NCBI RefSeq assembly: GCF_042140275.1
Contig: NZ_CP159482.1
From: Algihabitans sp028285215
GTDB lineage: Bacteria > Pseudomonadota > Alphaproteobacteria > Kiloniellales > DSM-21159
Reading direction: 5' to 3' (one strand)
DNA: 64,000 bases
Position 1 is the stretch's first letter. Each line of letters begins with the position of its first letter. Below the pieces are notes generated by a model that saw only the letters and a program-made list of their open reading frames with translations, searched no databases and was not told the DNA's origin. Shown one piece after another: positions 50,271-59,119 of the stretch. The position numbers and the translations under genes were made by a program.

Positions 50271-50681
50271 ATGGCCAAGACCGTGCTCATCGCCGAAGAC
50301 GAACCCTTTATTGTCGAGTCCCTGATCTTTCTGCTGACAAAAGCGGGCTACGATGTCGCAAGCTGCGGCGAGGGGAATGCCGCCCTGCGTGCTATCGTCG
50401 AACGCAAACCGGACCTCTTGATCCTCGATGTCATGCTTCCCGGGATCAACGGCTTCGATTTGCTCCGTCGGCTGCGCGATACGCCCGGCCTCTCCCGCTT
50501 GCCGGTCATGGCTCTGACCGCCAAAGGTCAGGAAGCCGACAAGCTGCGCATGCTCGAACTGGGCGCCGACGACTTCGTGACCAAGCCCTTCTCCAACAAG
50601 GAGCTGATGATGCGCATCGAGCAGCTGATCGGCCGTCGCACCTCGGCCCAGGCCGCATCGGTCACACCGCGCAATGACTGA
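50271..50681 (+). CDS. Single-domain response regulator (CheY-like receiver)
   Basis: This 136-residue protein is a lone REC domain. The acidic pair is Glu9-Asp10, the phosphoacceptor Asp53 lies in LLILDVMLPG, the switch Thr83 in ALTAKG and the conserved Lys105 in TKPFS. There is no output domain, so it probably relays phosphate or binds a partner protein. The start ATG at 50271 follows GGGAGGAC. It lies 47 bp after the ScfR-like gene and overlaps the small membrane protein gene by 8 bp, upstream of the histidine kinase. A kinase-receiver pair is inferred. Confidence 0.92.
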   Translation: MAKTVLIAEDEPFIVESLIFLLTKAGYDVASCGEGNAALRAIVERKPDLLILDVMLPGINGFDLLRRLRDTPGLSRLPVMALTAKGQEADKLRMLELGADDFVTKPFSNKELMMRIEQLIGRRTSAQAASVTPRND

Positions 50682-51024
50682 GGTTCGGGATACAGCAGAC
50701 GAGCCGCACCGGGCGCATCGTCACAGCGGGCGACGGCTGCGCGACGTTGCGACGGTGCTTCCGCTTGCCCTGCTGCTGCTCGTGTTGCCACCCTACATCC
50801 GGATCTTCGATCAGGAAAGCTGGCTCGGCGGCGTGCCGCTGCTCCTCGTCTATATCTTCGGTCTCTGGGCCTTGATCATTCTGGCCAGCGGCCTGCTCTC
50901 CCGCAGTCTTGTGCGACACGAGATGACGGACACGCAAGGAGAAGGCGAGGAAACGGACCGCCCCAAACCGGCGAAGCGGAATGCCGGGCACGGGCGAGGC
51001 GAAAGACCGGAGCGGGAGGCCTAG
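50674..51024 (+). CDS. Small membrane protein of unknown function
   Basis: The 116-residue protein has two hydrophobic segments (about 27-46, VLPLALLLLVLPPY, and about 54-75, LLLVYIFGLWALIILAS) flanked by a basic N-terminus and a charged tail rich in Glu, Lys and Arg. The short two-TM layout with a PPYIRIFD turn is reminiscent of small subunits of solute symporters, but I recognise no family. It overlaps the receiver gene by 8 bp and lies 3 bp before the kinase gene, so it is in one operon and may be an accessory of the transporter-type kinase. Confidence 0.75.
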   Translation: MTEVRDTADEPHRAHRHSGRRLRDVATVLPLALLLLVLPPYIRIFDQESWLGGVPLLLVYIFGLWALIILASGLLSRSLVRHEMTDTQGEGEETDRPKPAKRNAGHGRGERPEREA

Positions 51025-51027
51025 CCC

Positions 51028-53805
51028 ATGCTGCCGGCCAGCTTCGTAGTCCTGGTCGCTGGGCTGTACCTTGGCCTGCTTTTCCTTCTCGCCTTCATCA
51101 CCGAGCGCAGGGTCAAGCGCGGCTCGGCCCGCTTCATCGGCTCGCCGCTCGTCTACACTCTTTCTCTTGCGGTCTACTGCACCTCCTGGACCTTCTACGG
51201 TGCGGTCGGATCGGCCAGTCGCAACGGCCTTGAGTTCCTCACGATCTATCTCGGGCCAACGATCGTGTTCGTCGGCTGGTGGCTGCTGTTGCGCAAGCTG
51301 GTGCGCATCAGCCGAACCCAAAACATCACCTCAATCGCCGACTTCATTTCGGCGCGCTACGGAAAAAGTGCCTCCATTTCGGCACTGGTTACCCTGATGG
51401 CCGTGGTCGGCAGCATCCCCTACATCTCCCTGCAGCTCCAGGCCATCACTGCGAGCTACGAAGTCCTGGTCGACGCAGGCACCGCAACCGCACAGGGCCT
51501 GGGCACGGGTGTCTTCGCCGACACCGGGTTCTGGGTGACCATCTCCATGGCGGCCTTCGTGATCCTTTTCGGTACCCGCAATCTCGGCGCCGATCAGCGT
51601 CACCCCGGGGTCGTAGCCGCCGTCGCCTTCGAATCCGTCATCAAATTGTTGAGTTTCGCAGCCGTCGGTCTCTTCGCGCTCTATGGCCTGAGTGACGGCG
51701 TGCGCGACCTCTTCACCCAGGTGCGAGACAATCCCGAGCTCAGCCACCTCTACAGCTTCCCTGAGGGGTTCGAACCGCGCTGGATTGCAACGCTGTTCCT
51801 CGCAGGTATTGCGGCGATCTGCCTGCCGCGACAGTTCCAGGTGACCGTGGTCGAGAATTCGGACGAACGTCACCTCGCAACGGCCGCCTGGCTGTTTCCG
51901 CTCTACCTGATGCTGATCAGCCTCTTTGTCGTACCCATCGCGGCGGTCGGTTTGACACTGCTTCCGGCCGGTGAGAACACCGACCTCTACGTGCTGACCG
52001 TCCCCCTCTCGGCCGGCCGGGAGGATCTCGCCCTCATCGCCTTCATCGGCGGACTTTCAGCCGCTACATCGATGGTCATCGTCGCCAGCCTGGCGCTGTC
52101 GATCATGATCTCCAACCACTTGGTAGCGCCTCTCCTGTTGCGCAGCCGCTATTTCGCCAGCCCGGATGCCGGCAACTTCTCGGGCACGCTGCTGCTCGCG
52201 CGCCGTTTGTCGATCATCGGCATTCTCGGTCTCGGCTTCCTCTACTACCGCGGCACGGCGGGGGACAGCCCTCTCGCCTCGATCGGTCTGATCTCCTTCG
52301 CCGGCGTGGCCCAGTTCGCCCCGGCGTTGGTTGGCGGCGTCTATTGGACACATGCGACCAAACAAGGGGCTCTTGCCGGCTTGATCGCCGGTTTCGTCTT
52401 CTGGGGCTACACGCTGCTTGCACCGACTCTGGCAGAAGCCGGCTGGGCCCTGGAGGGACTGGTCGCAGAGGGGCTTGGCGGTCGTGCACTGCTCCGGCCT
52501 GGCGCGCTGTTCGGCCTCGAGGGCTGGGACCACCTGGTTCATGGTCTATTCTGGTCGATGACCGCAAACATCGTCGCATTCGTCGTGGTCTCGCTGGCGA
52601 CACGGCCTTCGCCGATCGAGAGCCTGCAGTCAGCCCTCTTCGTGAACGCCTTACAGCCTGGCGAAGGCCAGGTCGAGGTGGCCCTGCAGCGCTCAGCGAC
52701 CACGAAGGATCTCTTTCGTCTGGCCCAGCGGGTTCTGGGCGCCGAACGCAGCTATCAGATCTTCCGCGACTATGCGCGCCGGCAAGGGCGCGAAGACCAC
52801 TTGCCGGCCCCCGATCCGCCTTTGATCGCCTATGTCGAACGCCAGCTTGCCAGCCATGTCGGCGCCGCTTCGGCCCGTTCGCTTGTCTCCCGGATCGTCA
52901 AAGGCGAGACGATCAGCCTGGATGCGCTGATCAGCATCCTGGACGAGACACAACAGGCGATCCGAACCAGCCGCGCACTGGAACGGAAGTCCCGTGAGCT
53001 TCAAGAGACTGCGACGCAGTTGCGCGAGGCCAACGCCCAGCTTACGGCACTCGACAAACTGAAAGACGACTTCCTGAGCCGCGTCAGTCACGAGCTGCGC
53101 ACACCGATGACATCGATTCGCTCTTTCGCAGAGATTTTGAGCGATGCGTCGGGTAACGGGCCCAAACTCGACTCGGACCAGGCGGCACGATTTCTCACGA
53201 TCATTCATCGCGAGAGCGAGCGGCTGACACGCTTGCTCGACGAGATTCTGGATATCAGCCGCATGGAAAGCGGTCAGGCAACGCTCCGGCAAGATCGCCT
53301 GGATGCCGCCGAGATCGCCCGGACGGCAGTCGAAACCATGGAAGGCCTCGCCAAGCAATCGGGCGTCGAACTGGAGATCGATCTCGACAGTGGCCCGATC
53401 TGGGTGACGGGAGACAGCGACCGCTTGAAACAGGTCTTCGTCAACCTGCTCTCGAATGCCATCAAGTATCACCATCCCGCACAGACGTCGCCGGCAAAAT
53501 GGACGCCAAGGCCGCGAAAGGCCTGGGTGACGCGAGGCCCGGGCGTCGATGGCTTGGTAGAGCTGCGTTTCTGCGACAACGGCCCCGGCATCCCGGAAAG
53601 TCAAAAGGACAAGATTTTCTCCAAGTTCGCGCGCGCATGGAACGAGGACGGCGGGGAACATCAAGGCGGGAGTGGCCTGGGGCTGCCGATATCGCGCCAG
53701 ATCATGCAGCATCTCGGCGGCGACCTGCGTCTCGACAAGACCGGTCCTGAGGGCTCGATTTTCGTCGTGCATCTTCGCAACGCAGCCGCCGCGGCAGCGG
53801 AGTAA
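51028..53805 (+). CDS. Sensor histidine kinase with N-terminal sodium:solute-symporter domain (CbrA/CrbS-like)
   Basis: This 925-residue protein combines a 13-TM SSS transporter-like domain (about 1-510) with a linker coiled coil (about 640-680). Next come a HisKA domain with SHELRTPMTSIRSFAEIL, phosphoacceptor His688, and a HATPase domain (about 790-920) with NAIKYHH, DNGPGI and GSGLGLPI. CbrA and CrbS of proteobacteria share this fusion and control carbon or acetate metabolism, using the transporter part for sensing, transport or both. It sits behind the receiver gene at 50271 and before a DUF4212/SSS symporter gene pair. The ATG at 51028 is 3 bp after the previous stop, preceded by GGGAGGCC. 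Confidence 0.93.
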   Translation: MLPASFVVLVAGLYLGLLFLLAFITERRVKRGSARFIGSPLVYTLSLAVYCTSWTFYGAVGSASRNGLEFLTIYLGPTIVFVGWWLLLRKLVRISRTQNITSIADFISARYGKSASISALVTLMAVVGSIPYISLQLQAITASYEVLVDAGTATAQGLGTGVFADTGFWVTISMAAFVILFGTRNLGADQRHPGVVAAVAFESVIKLLSFAAVGLFALYGLSDGVRDLFTQVRDNPELSHLYSFPEGFEPRWIATLFLAGIAAICLPRQFQVTVVENSDERHLATAAWLFPLYLMLISLFVVPIAAVGLTLLPAGENTDLYVLTVPLSAGREDLALIAFIGGLSAATSMVIVASLALSIMISNHLVAPLLLRSRYFASPDAGNFSGTLLLARRLSIIGILGLGFLYYRGTAGDSPLASIGLISFAGVAQFAPALVGGVYWTHATKQGALAGLIAGFVFWGYTLLAPTLAEAGWALEGLVAEGLGGRALLRPGALFGLEGWDHLVHGLFWSMTANIVAFVVVSLATRPSPIESLQSALFVNALQPGEGQVEVALQRSATTKDLFRLAQRVLGAERSYQIFRDYARRQGREDHLPAPDPPLIAYVERQLASHVGAASARSLVSRIVKGETISLDALISILDETQQAIRTSRALERKSRELQETATQLREANAQLTALDKLKDDFLSRVSHELRTPMTSIRSFAEILSDASGNGPKLDSDQAARFLTIIHRESERLTRLLDEILDISRMESGQATLRQDRLDAAEIARTAVETMEGLAKQSGVELEIDLDSGPIWVTGDSDRLKQVFVNLLSNAIKYHHPAQTSPAKWTPRPRKAWVTRGPGVDGLVELRFCDNGPGIPESQKDKIFSKFARAWNEDGGEHQGGSGLGLPISRQIMQHLGGDLRLDKTGPEGSIFVVHLRNAAAAAAE

Positions 53806-53975
53806 CCGGGCTCACGGCTTGACCCTTGATCTTCGCTGAAAACACTTGGCTTCCGCAGTATTCGGAGACCCGCCCGCGAAACCTTCAAACAGCGCCGCTT
53901 GCAGCAGCACCGAAACGATGCATAAGCTGACAGTGTGAAAAACTCGACAACTTTCCGGGGTCATATAACCGATAG

Positions 53976-54002
53976 CCAAATACCTGATTGCAGGCATCTT
54001 GG
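53976..54002 (+). promoter_or_regulatory. Nested inverted repeat upstream of the symporter genes
   Basis: CCAA and TTGG (53976-53979, 53999-54002) flank CCTG-ATTG-CAGG (53983-53994), a nested, imperfect palindrome 50-75 bp before the DUF4212 gene. It could be an operator or a short hairpin in the leader. No promoter is obvious in the 245-bp gap 53806-54050. Confidence 0.25.
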
Positions 54003-54050
54003 ATAAAATCGAACTGCCGGTAACACACGAAGGCTGAGGAGGAGACACCA

Positions 54051-54311
54051 GTGGCTGAACATCGAGAGCAAAGTAGTTATTGGTCCGCAAACATTCAACT
54101 CGTAAGCATCTGCCTGGCGATCTGGGCAACGGTCTCCTTCGGTTTCGGCATCGTGCTTCGGCCGCTGCTCTCAGGCATCGAGATCGGCGGTACAGACCTG
54201 GGCTTCTGGTTCGCCCAGCAGGGATCGATCCTGGTCTTCCTGGGTCTGATCTTCTTCTACGCTTGGCGCATGAACAATCTCGATAGCCAGCACGGCGTCG
54301 ACGAAGACTGA
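54051..54311 (+). CDS. DUF4212 small subunit of a sodium:solute symporter
   Basis: The 86-residue protein has two hydrophobic segments (about 15-38 and 52-72). The block SYWSANIQLVSICLAIWATV and the turn GFWFAQQGSILVFLGLIFFY match DUF4212, the small partner usually encoded directly before SSS symporters of the ActP/VC_2705 type. It is thought to assist the large subunit in the inner membrane. The GTG at 54051 follows GAGGAGGAGACACCA. The large subunit gene starts 20 bp downstream, and both depend on the same leader. Confidence 0.92.
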   Translation: MAEHREQSSYWSANIQLVSICLAIWATVSFGFGIVLRPLLSGIEIGGTDLGFWFAQQGSILVFLGLIFFYAWRMNNLDSQHGVDED

Positions 54312-54331
54312 TCGAGGGGGCATACGAACCA

Positions 54332-56101
54332 ATGGACCAGTATACGCTTAATCTGCTGGTGGTCGGCGCGACCTTCGCGCTCTACATCGGCATCGCAATC
54401 TGGGCTCGGGCCGGCTCAACGTCCGATTTCTACGCTGCCGGACGCGGCGTCCACCCGGTCACCAACGGCATGGCAACGGCCGCAGACTGGATGTCGGCGG
54501 CCTCTTTCATATCCATGGCCGGCCTGATCGCCTTCGTCGGCTACGACAACTCCTCCTTCCTGATGGGTTGGACCGGCGGCTACGTGCTGCTTGCGCTCCT
54601 GCTCGCGCCCTATCTGCGCAAGTTCGGCAAGTTCACGGTTCCGGAGTTCATCGGCGACCGCTTCTACAGCCCGACAGCCCGCCTGGTGGCCGTGCTCTGC
54701 CTTATCGTAGCCTCGGTCACCTACGTGATCGGCCAGATGACGGGCGTCGGCGTCGCCTTCTCGCGCTTTCTGGAGGTCGACAATGCAACCGGGCTATTCA
54801 TCGGTGCCGGCGTCGTCTTCCTCTACGCCGTGCTCGGCGGCATGAAGGGCATCACCTACACCCAGGTGGCGCAGTACTGCGTCCTGATCACGGCCTATAC
54901 GATCCCGGCGATCTTCATCTCACTGCAGCTCACCGGCACACCGATTCCGCCGATCGGGCTCTTTTCCGAACACGTCGCGTCGGGCCAGCCGTTGCTCGAG
55001 ACACTCGATCAGGTGGTACAGGATCTCGGCTTCGCCTCCTACACAGGGCACCACACGAACACCTTCAACATGGTGCTCTTCACCTTCTCGCTGATGATCG
55101 GCACCGCCGGTCTGCCCCACGTCATCATCCGCTTCTTCACCGTGCCGAAGGTGGCGGACGCCCGCTGGTCCGCCGGCTGGGCTCTGGTGTTCATCGCATT
55201 GCTCTATCTCTCGGCTCCGGCGGTCGGCGCCATGGCGCGGATGAACATCATCGACACGGTCTATCCGAACGGCCTGCAGGCGGAACCGCTCGCCTTCGAC
55301 GAACGGCCGGACTGGATGATCAACTGGGAGATCACGGGGCTGCTGACGTTCGAAGACAAGAACGGCGACGGCCTCATCCAGTTCTACAACGACCAGTCGG
55401 AGTCCTTCGCAGCCACGGCGGAAGCCAACGGCTGGGCGGGATCGGAGATGAGCGTCAACCGCGATATTCTGGTGTTGGCAAATCCGGAGATCGCCCAACT
55501 GCCCGGCTGGGTCATCGCACTGGTCGCGGCCGGCGGCTTGGCGGCGGCCTTGTCGACCGCCGCAGGACTGCTTCTCGCCATCTCCTCGGCGGTCAGTCAC
55601 GACGTGATCAAAGCCACCATAAATCCGGGAATCTCGGAAAAGGGCGAACTCCTGGCAGCCCGGATTGCAATGGCGGCGGCAATCGCCGTCGCTACCTGGT
55701 TGGGACTCAATCCACCCGGATTCGCGGCACAGACCGTGGCGCTCGCCTTCGGCATCGCCGCAGCCTCGATCTTCCCGGCCTTGATGATGGGGATCTTCTA
55801 CAAGCGTGCGAACAACTACGGCGCGATCGCCGGCATGCTGGCAGGCCTCATTTTCACGGTGAGCTACATCTTCGTCTACAAGGGCTTCCTCTTCATTCCC
55901 GGCACCAACATGCTGCCGGATACGGCGGATGCCTGGGTCTTCGGGATCTCGCCGTTGTCCATCGGCTCGATCGGCGCCATGCTGAACTTCGCGGTCGCCA
56001 TCATCGTGTCGCGGGCGACGGCCGAGCCGCCGCAGGAGATCCAGGACCTTGTCGAGAGCATCCGCGTTCCTCGCGGTGCGACCGGTCCGGTGGCTCACTA
56101 G
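54332..56101 (+). CDS. Sodium:solute symporter, ActP/VC_2705-like, probable carboxylate uptake
   Basis: This is an inner-membrane Na+-coupled symporter of 589 residues with about 13 TM segments. Family blocks are DFYAAGRGVHPVTNGMATAA (about 30-49), FIGDRFYSP and FTFSLMIGTAGLPHVIIRFF (about 249-268). A large loop (about 310-380) carries an EF-hand-like DKNGDGLIQFYN, with Asp-Lys-Asn-Gly-Asp-Gly spacing. Relatives transport acetate, propionate or other short carboxylates, so this is the probable substrate class. It pairs with the DUF4212 subunit 20 bp upstream. The transporter-fused kinase encoded just before may control it. Confidence 0.92.
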   Translation: MDQYTLNLLVVGATFALYIGIAIWARAGSTSDFYAAGRGVHPVTNGMATAADWMSAASFISMAGLIAFVGYDNSSFLMGWTGGYVLLALLLAPYLRKFGKFTVPEFIGDRFYSPTARLVAVLCLIVASVTYVIGQMTGVGVAFSRFLEVDNATGLFIGAGVVFLYAVLGGMKGITYTQVAQYCVLITAYTIPAIFISLQLTGTPIPPIGLFSEHVASGQPLLETLDQVVQDLGFASYTGHHTNTFNMVLFTFSLMIGTAGLPHVIIRFFTVPKVADARWSAGWALVFIALLYLSAPAVGAMARMNIIDTVYPNGLQAEPLAFDERPDWMINWEITGLLTFEDKNGDGLIQFYNDQSESFAATAEANGWAGSEMSVNRDILVLANPEIAQLPGWVIALVAAGGLAAALSTAAGLLLAISSAVSHDVIKATINPGISEKGELLAARIAMAAAIAVATWLGLNPPGFAAQTVALAFGIAAASIFPALMMGIFYKRANNYGAIAGMLAGLIFTVSYIFVYKGFLFIPGTNMLPDTADAWVFGISPLSIGSIGAMLNFAVAIIVSRATAEPPQEIQDLVESIRVPRGATGPVAH

Positions 56102-56130
56102 CTCGCACTTGCTAGGAGCAGATTTTCGTA

Positions 56131-56166
56131 GGCCCGTGAGTTCCCCTCTGAGAGAACTCACGGGCC
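56131..56166 (+). terminator. Hairpin after the symporter gene
   Basis: A perfect 13-bp stem GGCCCGTGAGTTC/GAACTCACGGGCC (56131-56143 with 56154-56166) has a 10-nt loop. No T-run follows. It is 30 bp downstream of the symporter stop and probably closes the symporter transcript or stabilises its end. Confidence 0.6.
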
Positions 56167-56359
56167 GCGAAATCGGAAAGGGAGCGAAGCTGGGTTTCAC
56201 CCGTCACGATACGCGGCAGCGGGATCCAATCCGAGCTTCCAGCTCCGAATAGCAGGGTCGAGACGCCCGAAGCAACCGCCCGGCGAGAGGTCATCTCGGC
56301 GCGGCGCTCGCAGTGTGGCGGCAGTCTCGGTGCAACGCTTCTAGAAGGTGGTGTGGAGA

Positions 56360-58183
56360 ATGGATGTCGAGGCCAGCGAGATCGCAGATTTCCTCGCCGC
56401 CGTACATCCTTACGACAGCCTTCTGCCCGATGAGCTTGCACGCGTTGCGGCGGCCTTTCAGGAGGTCGCGTGCGATGCGCAAGAGCAGATTTACAGACTA
56501 GGCGACCGTCTCGACGGGCTCTACGTCATCGTCGAGGGACGCGTCGACGTGCGCGACCGCAACGGCGCATTGGTCTCTATCCTGGGGCCGCGCAACAGTT
56601 TCGGTGAACGCGGTCTCCTACGCGACGGCACCGCCGCCACCACGGCAGTGGCACAAAGCGCAGTGCGGTTGATCCTGCTGCCGGTCGCCGAGTTCAACCG
56701 CCTGATCGCGGCACAACCGGCCTTCGCACGCTTCTTCGACCGCTCCCGACCGTCCGAACGCAGGGGGCCGGACTTGGCGACCACCCGGATCGCAGAGCTG
56801 ATGACGCCCGGTCCGGTGACTTGTGGGCCAACGGCGACCGTTGCGGAGGTCGCGCGGACGATGCGAGACCGCCATGTCTCCTGCCTGCTGGTCATGGAAG
56901 AGACCCGCCTCCTGGGTATCGTCACGCACCGCGATCTTGTGAAACGGGCGCTGGCCGATGGACTGCCAACGGACACGCCGGTGACCCAGATCATGACGGC
57001 CGGACCTGTGACGCTGGGACCCGGTGCCCTGGGATCGGACGTCTTGCACGCCATGTTGGAGCGGCGGATCGGTCACCTGCCGGTGGTCGACGGCGCGCGC
57101 GTACTCGGCGTCGTCACCCAGACGGATCTGACACGACACCAGGCAGTATCGTCTGCCCATCTGGTACGCGAGATCACAGATGCGGGAGACGGAGAGGCGC
57201 TTGCCTCCGTCGTCGCTCGGATTCCAGATCTGCTGACACAACTGGTCGGTGCAGGCAATCCCCACTGGGTCGTCACGCGCCTGATCACAGATATCGCCGA
57301 CGCCGCGACCCGGCGCCTCCTGAAGCTTGCCGAGGAGCGGTTCGGTCCGCCGCCGGCACCCTATCTCTGGTTGGCCTGCGGCAGCCAGGGCCGGCAGGAG
57401 CAAACCGGTGTCTCCGATCAGGACAACTGCCTGTTTCTGTCGGAAGACGCCCGGCCGGAGCATGACGACTATTTCGCCGCTCTGGCGCAGTTCGTTTCCG
57501 ATGGACTGCACGCCTGCGGCTACTACTACTGCCCTGGCGAGATGATGGCGACCACGCCACGGTGGCGCCAGCCGGTTCAGGTCTGGCGAACCTACTTCGC
57601 AGGCTGGGTTCGCAAGCCGGATCCCATGGCCCAGATGCTCGCGTCCGTCATGTTCGACTTGCGCCCGATCGGTGGCGAGGAGAGTCTGTTCCACGACGTG
57701 ATGGCGAAAACGCTAGCCCTTGCTGCCACGAACAGCATCTTCGTTGCACATATGGTGTCGAACGCCCTCAACCACGCCCCGCCGCTCGGCCTGCTGCGTG
57801 GTTTCGCGACCATTCGCTCGGGCGAGCACAAGGATACGCTCGATCTCAAACTGAACGGCGTCGTCCCGGTGGTGGACCTGGGGCGCATCTATGCTATCCA
57901 GGGCCGGATGGAAGCCGCCAACACCCGCGCCCGGCTGGAAGCAGCCCAGCAGTCGGCCATCGTCAGTGCCACGGGCGGGCGCGACTTGATCGCAGCCTAC
58001 GACCTGATCGCAGACACGCGACTGCGGCATCAGGTAGCTCGAGTGAAAGCCGGTGAGAAGCCCGATAACTTCATGTCGCCTGCCGCGCTCTCCGATTTCG
58101 AGCGCAGCCACCTGCGCGATGCCTTCGTCGTGGTGAAAACCATGCAGTCGGCGCTCGCCCACGGCCGCGCTGCGGTGCTTTAG
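56360..58183 (+). CDS. cNMP-binding + CBS pair + DUF294 nucleotidyltransferase-like protein
   Basis: This 607-residue cytoplasmic protein contains four modules. A cyclic-nucleotide-binding domain (about 15-125) has GLYVIVEGRVDVRD and FGERGLLRDGTA. Two CBS domains (about 148-260) have TRIAELMTPGPV and VTQIMTAGPVTL. A DUF294 nucleotidyltransferase-like core follows (about 335-440, LWLACGSQGRQEQTGVSDQD with the Gly-Ser and Asp-x-Asp pattern). A C-terminal helical substrate-binding-like domain (about 460-607) ends the protein. Similar proteins in other bacteria are encoded beside solute symporters. The start ATG at 56360 is within GGTGGTGTGGAGAATG. The target of the transferase-like domain is unknown. 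It lies 10 bp before the membrane protein gene. Confidence 0.9.
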   Translation: MDVEASEIADFLAAVHPYDSLLPDELARVAAAFQEVACDAQEQIYRLGDRLDGLYVIVEGRVDVRDRNGALVSILGPRNSFGERGLLRDGTAATTAVAQSAVRLILLPVAEFNRLIAAQPAFARFFDRSRPSERRGPDLATTRIAELMTPGPVTCGPTATVAEVARTMRDRHVSCLLVMEETRLLGIVTHRDLVKRALADGLPTDTPVTQIMTAGPVTLGPGALGSDVLHAMLERRIGHLPVVDGARVLGVVTQTDLTRHQAVSSAHLVREITDAGDGEALASVVARIPDLLTQLVGAGNPHWVVTRLITDIADAATRRLLKLAEERFGPPPAPYLWLACGSQGRQEQTGVSDQDNCLFLSEDARPEHDDYFAALAQFVSDGLHACGYYYCPGEMMATTPRWRQPVQVWRTYFAGWVRKPDPMAQMLASVMFDLRPIGGEESLFHDVMAKTLALAATNSIFVAHMVSNALNHAPPLGLLRGFATIRSGEHKDTLDLKLNGVVPVVDLGRIYAIQGRMEAANTRARLEAAQQSAIVSATGGRDLIAAYDLIADTRLRHQVARVKAGEKPDNFMSPAALSDFERSHLRDAFVVVKTMQSALAHGRAAVL

Positions 58184-58193
58184 GGGACAGGGC

Positions 58194-58712
58194 ATGCTGA
58201 TCGAGCTTGTTGCCGCCGTTGCTCTCGGTTTCGCCGCAGCCGGTGTCGCACTCTTGGCACGGCGCGCGATTCCGGCGCTCCCCCGCTTCACGGTCCCGGC
58301 CGCAGCCGGCCTGGCCATGATCGGGTTTGGCATCTGGAGTGAGTACACCTGGTACGAACGCACCTCCGCCACCCTGCCCGACGGCATCGAGGTTACCTCC
58401 GCCCCTGCCGAAAGCGCGTTCTGGCGCCCCTGGTCCTACGTCGCCCCCCTGGTGGTCCGTTTCATGGCCGTCGATCTGGCAAGTGCCCGGCGCAACGAAG
58501 CGCTGCCCGGTCAAGTCATGGTCGAGGTCTACGTCATCGCCCGGCACGGCCCGCGGGCGCGCGTTCCGGTGCTTCTGGATTGCCAGGGACATCGCCGCGC
58601 CGATATCGCCGATGGCCTGGACTTCGGTTCGGATGGAAGCGTCGCGGAGAGCGATTGGCGCAGGGTGGCGCCGGACGACCCGCTGCTCGCCACGGTTTGC
58701 CGTACGAGCTGA
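58194..58712 (+). CDS. Membrane protein of unknown function
   Basis: The 172-residue protein has two hydrophobic segments at the N-terminus (about 5-24 and 33-50). A soluble part follows that contains SAFWRPWSYVAPLVVRFMAV and a C-terminal ASARRNEALPGQVMVEVYVI region. The soluble part should be periplasmic or cytoplasmic depending on topology, which I cannot decide. No domain is recognised. The start ATG at 58194 follows GGGGACAGGGC, 10 bp after the DUF294 gene stop. It sits directly before a receiver gene, so it is part of the signalling island. Confidence 0.75.
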   Translation: MLIELVAAVALGFAAAGVALLARRAIPALPRFTVPAAAGLAMIGFGIWSEYTWYERTSATLPDGIEVTSAPAESAFWRPWSYVAPLVVRFMAVDLASARRNEALPGQVMVEVYVIARHGPRARVPVLLDCQGHRRADIADGLDFGSDGSVAESDWRRVAPDDPLLATVCRTS

Positions 58713-58729
58713 CATCGGAGAGGTCCGCC

Positions 58730-59119
58730 ATGGCGAAATCGGTACTCCTGGTCGAAGACGAAGACAGTATCGCCATCGCTCTGGAATTTCTCATGCAACG
58801 CGACGGCTACCAGATCCGACGTGTCACCAACGGCCCGGCCGCTCTGGAGGCTGTTGCAGAAGAGACACCGGATCTGGTGCTGCTCGATATCTCCTTGCCC
58901 GGCGCCTCGGGCTACGAGGTCTGCCAGAAGATACGCCTCGACCCGGCACTTGCCGGCGTAAAGATTCTGATGATGACAGCTACCGGCGGCGACATCCCGC
59001 GACGCAAGAGCCTCGACATGGGTGCCGACGCCTTCATCACCAAACCCTTCTCCATGGCCGCCCTGACCGGCGAAGTGCGACGCCTGATAGGTGAAGAAGA
59101 GGCGGCACCGGATGTTTGA
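58730..59119 (+). CDS. Single-domain response regulator (CheY-like receiver)
   Basis: This is a lone REC domain of 129 residues. It has the acidic pair Glu9-Asp10, phosphoacceptor Asp53 in LVLLDISLPG, a Thr/Ala switch region MMTATGG and Lys105 in TKPFS. It resembles the receiver at 50271 over its length, including the KPFS end, and has no output domain. The start ATG at 58730 follows GGAGAGGTCC; an earlier in-frame extension lies in the membrane protein gene. The ATG of the sensor-exonuclease gene overlaps its last 8 bp, so the two are coupled. Confidence 0.92.
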   Translation: MAKSVLLVEDEDSIAIALEFLMQRDGYQIRRVTNGPAALEAVAEETPDLVLLDISLPGASGYEVCQKIRLDPALAGVKILMMTATGGDIPRRKSLDMGADAFITKPFSMAALTGEVRRLIGEEEAAPDV

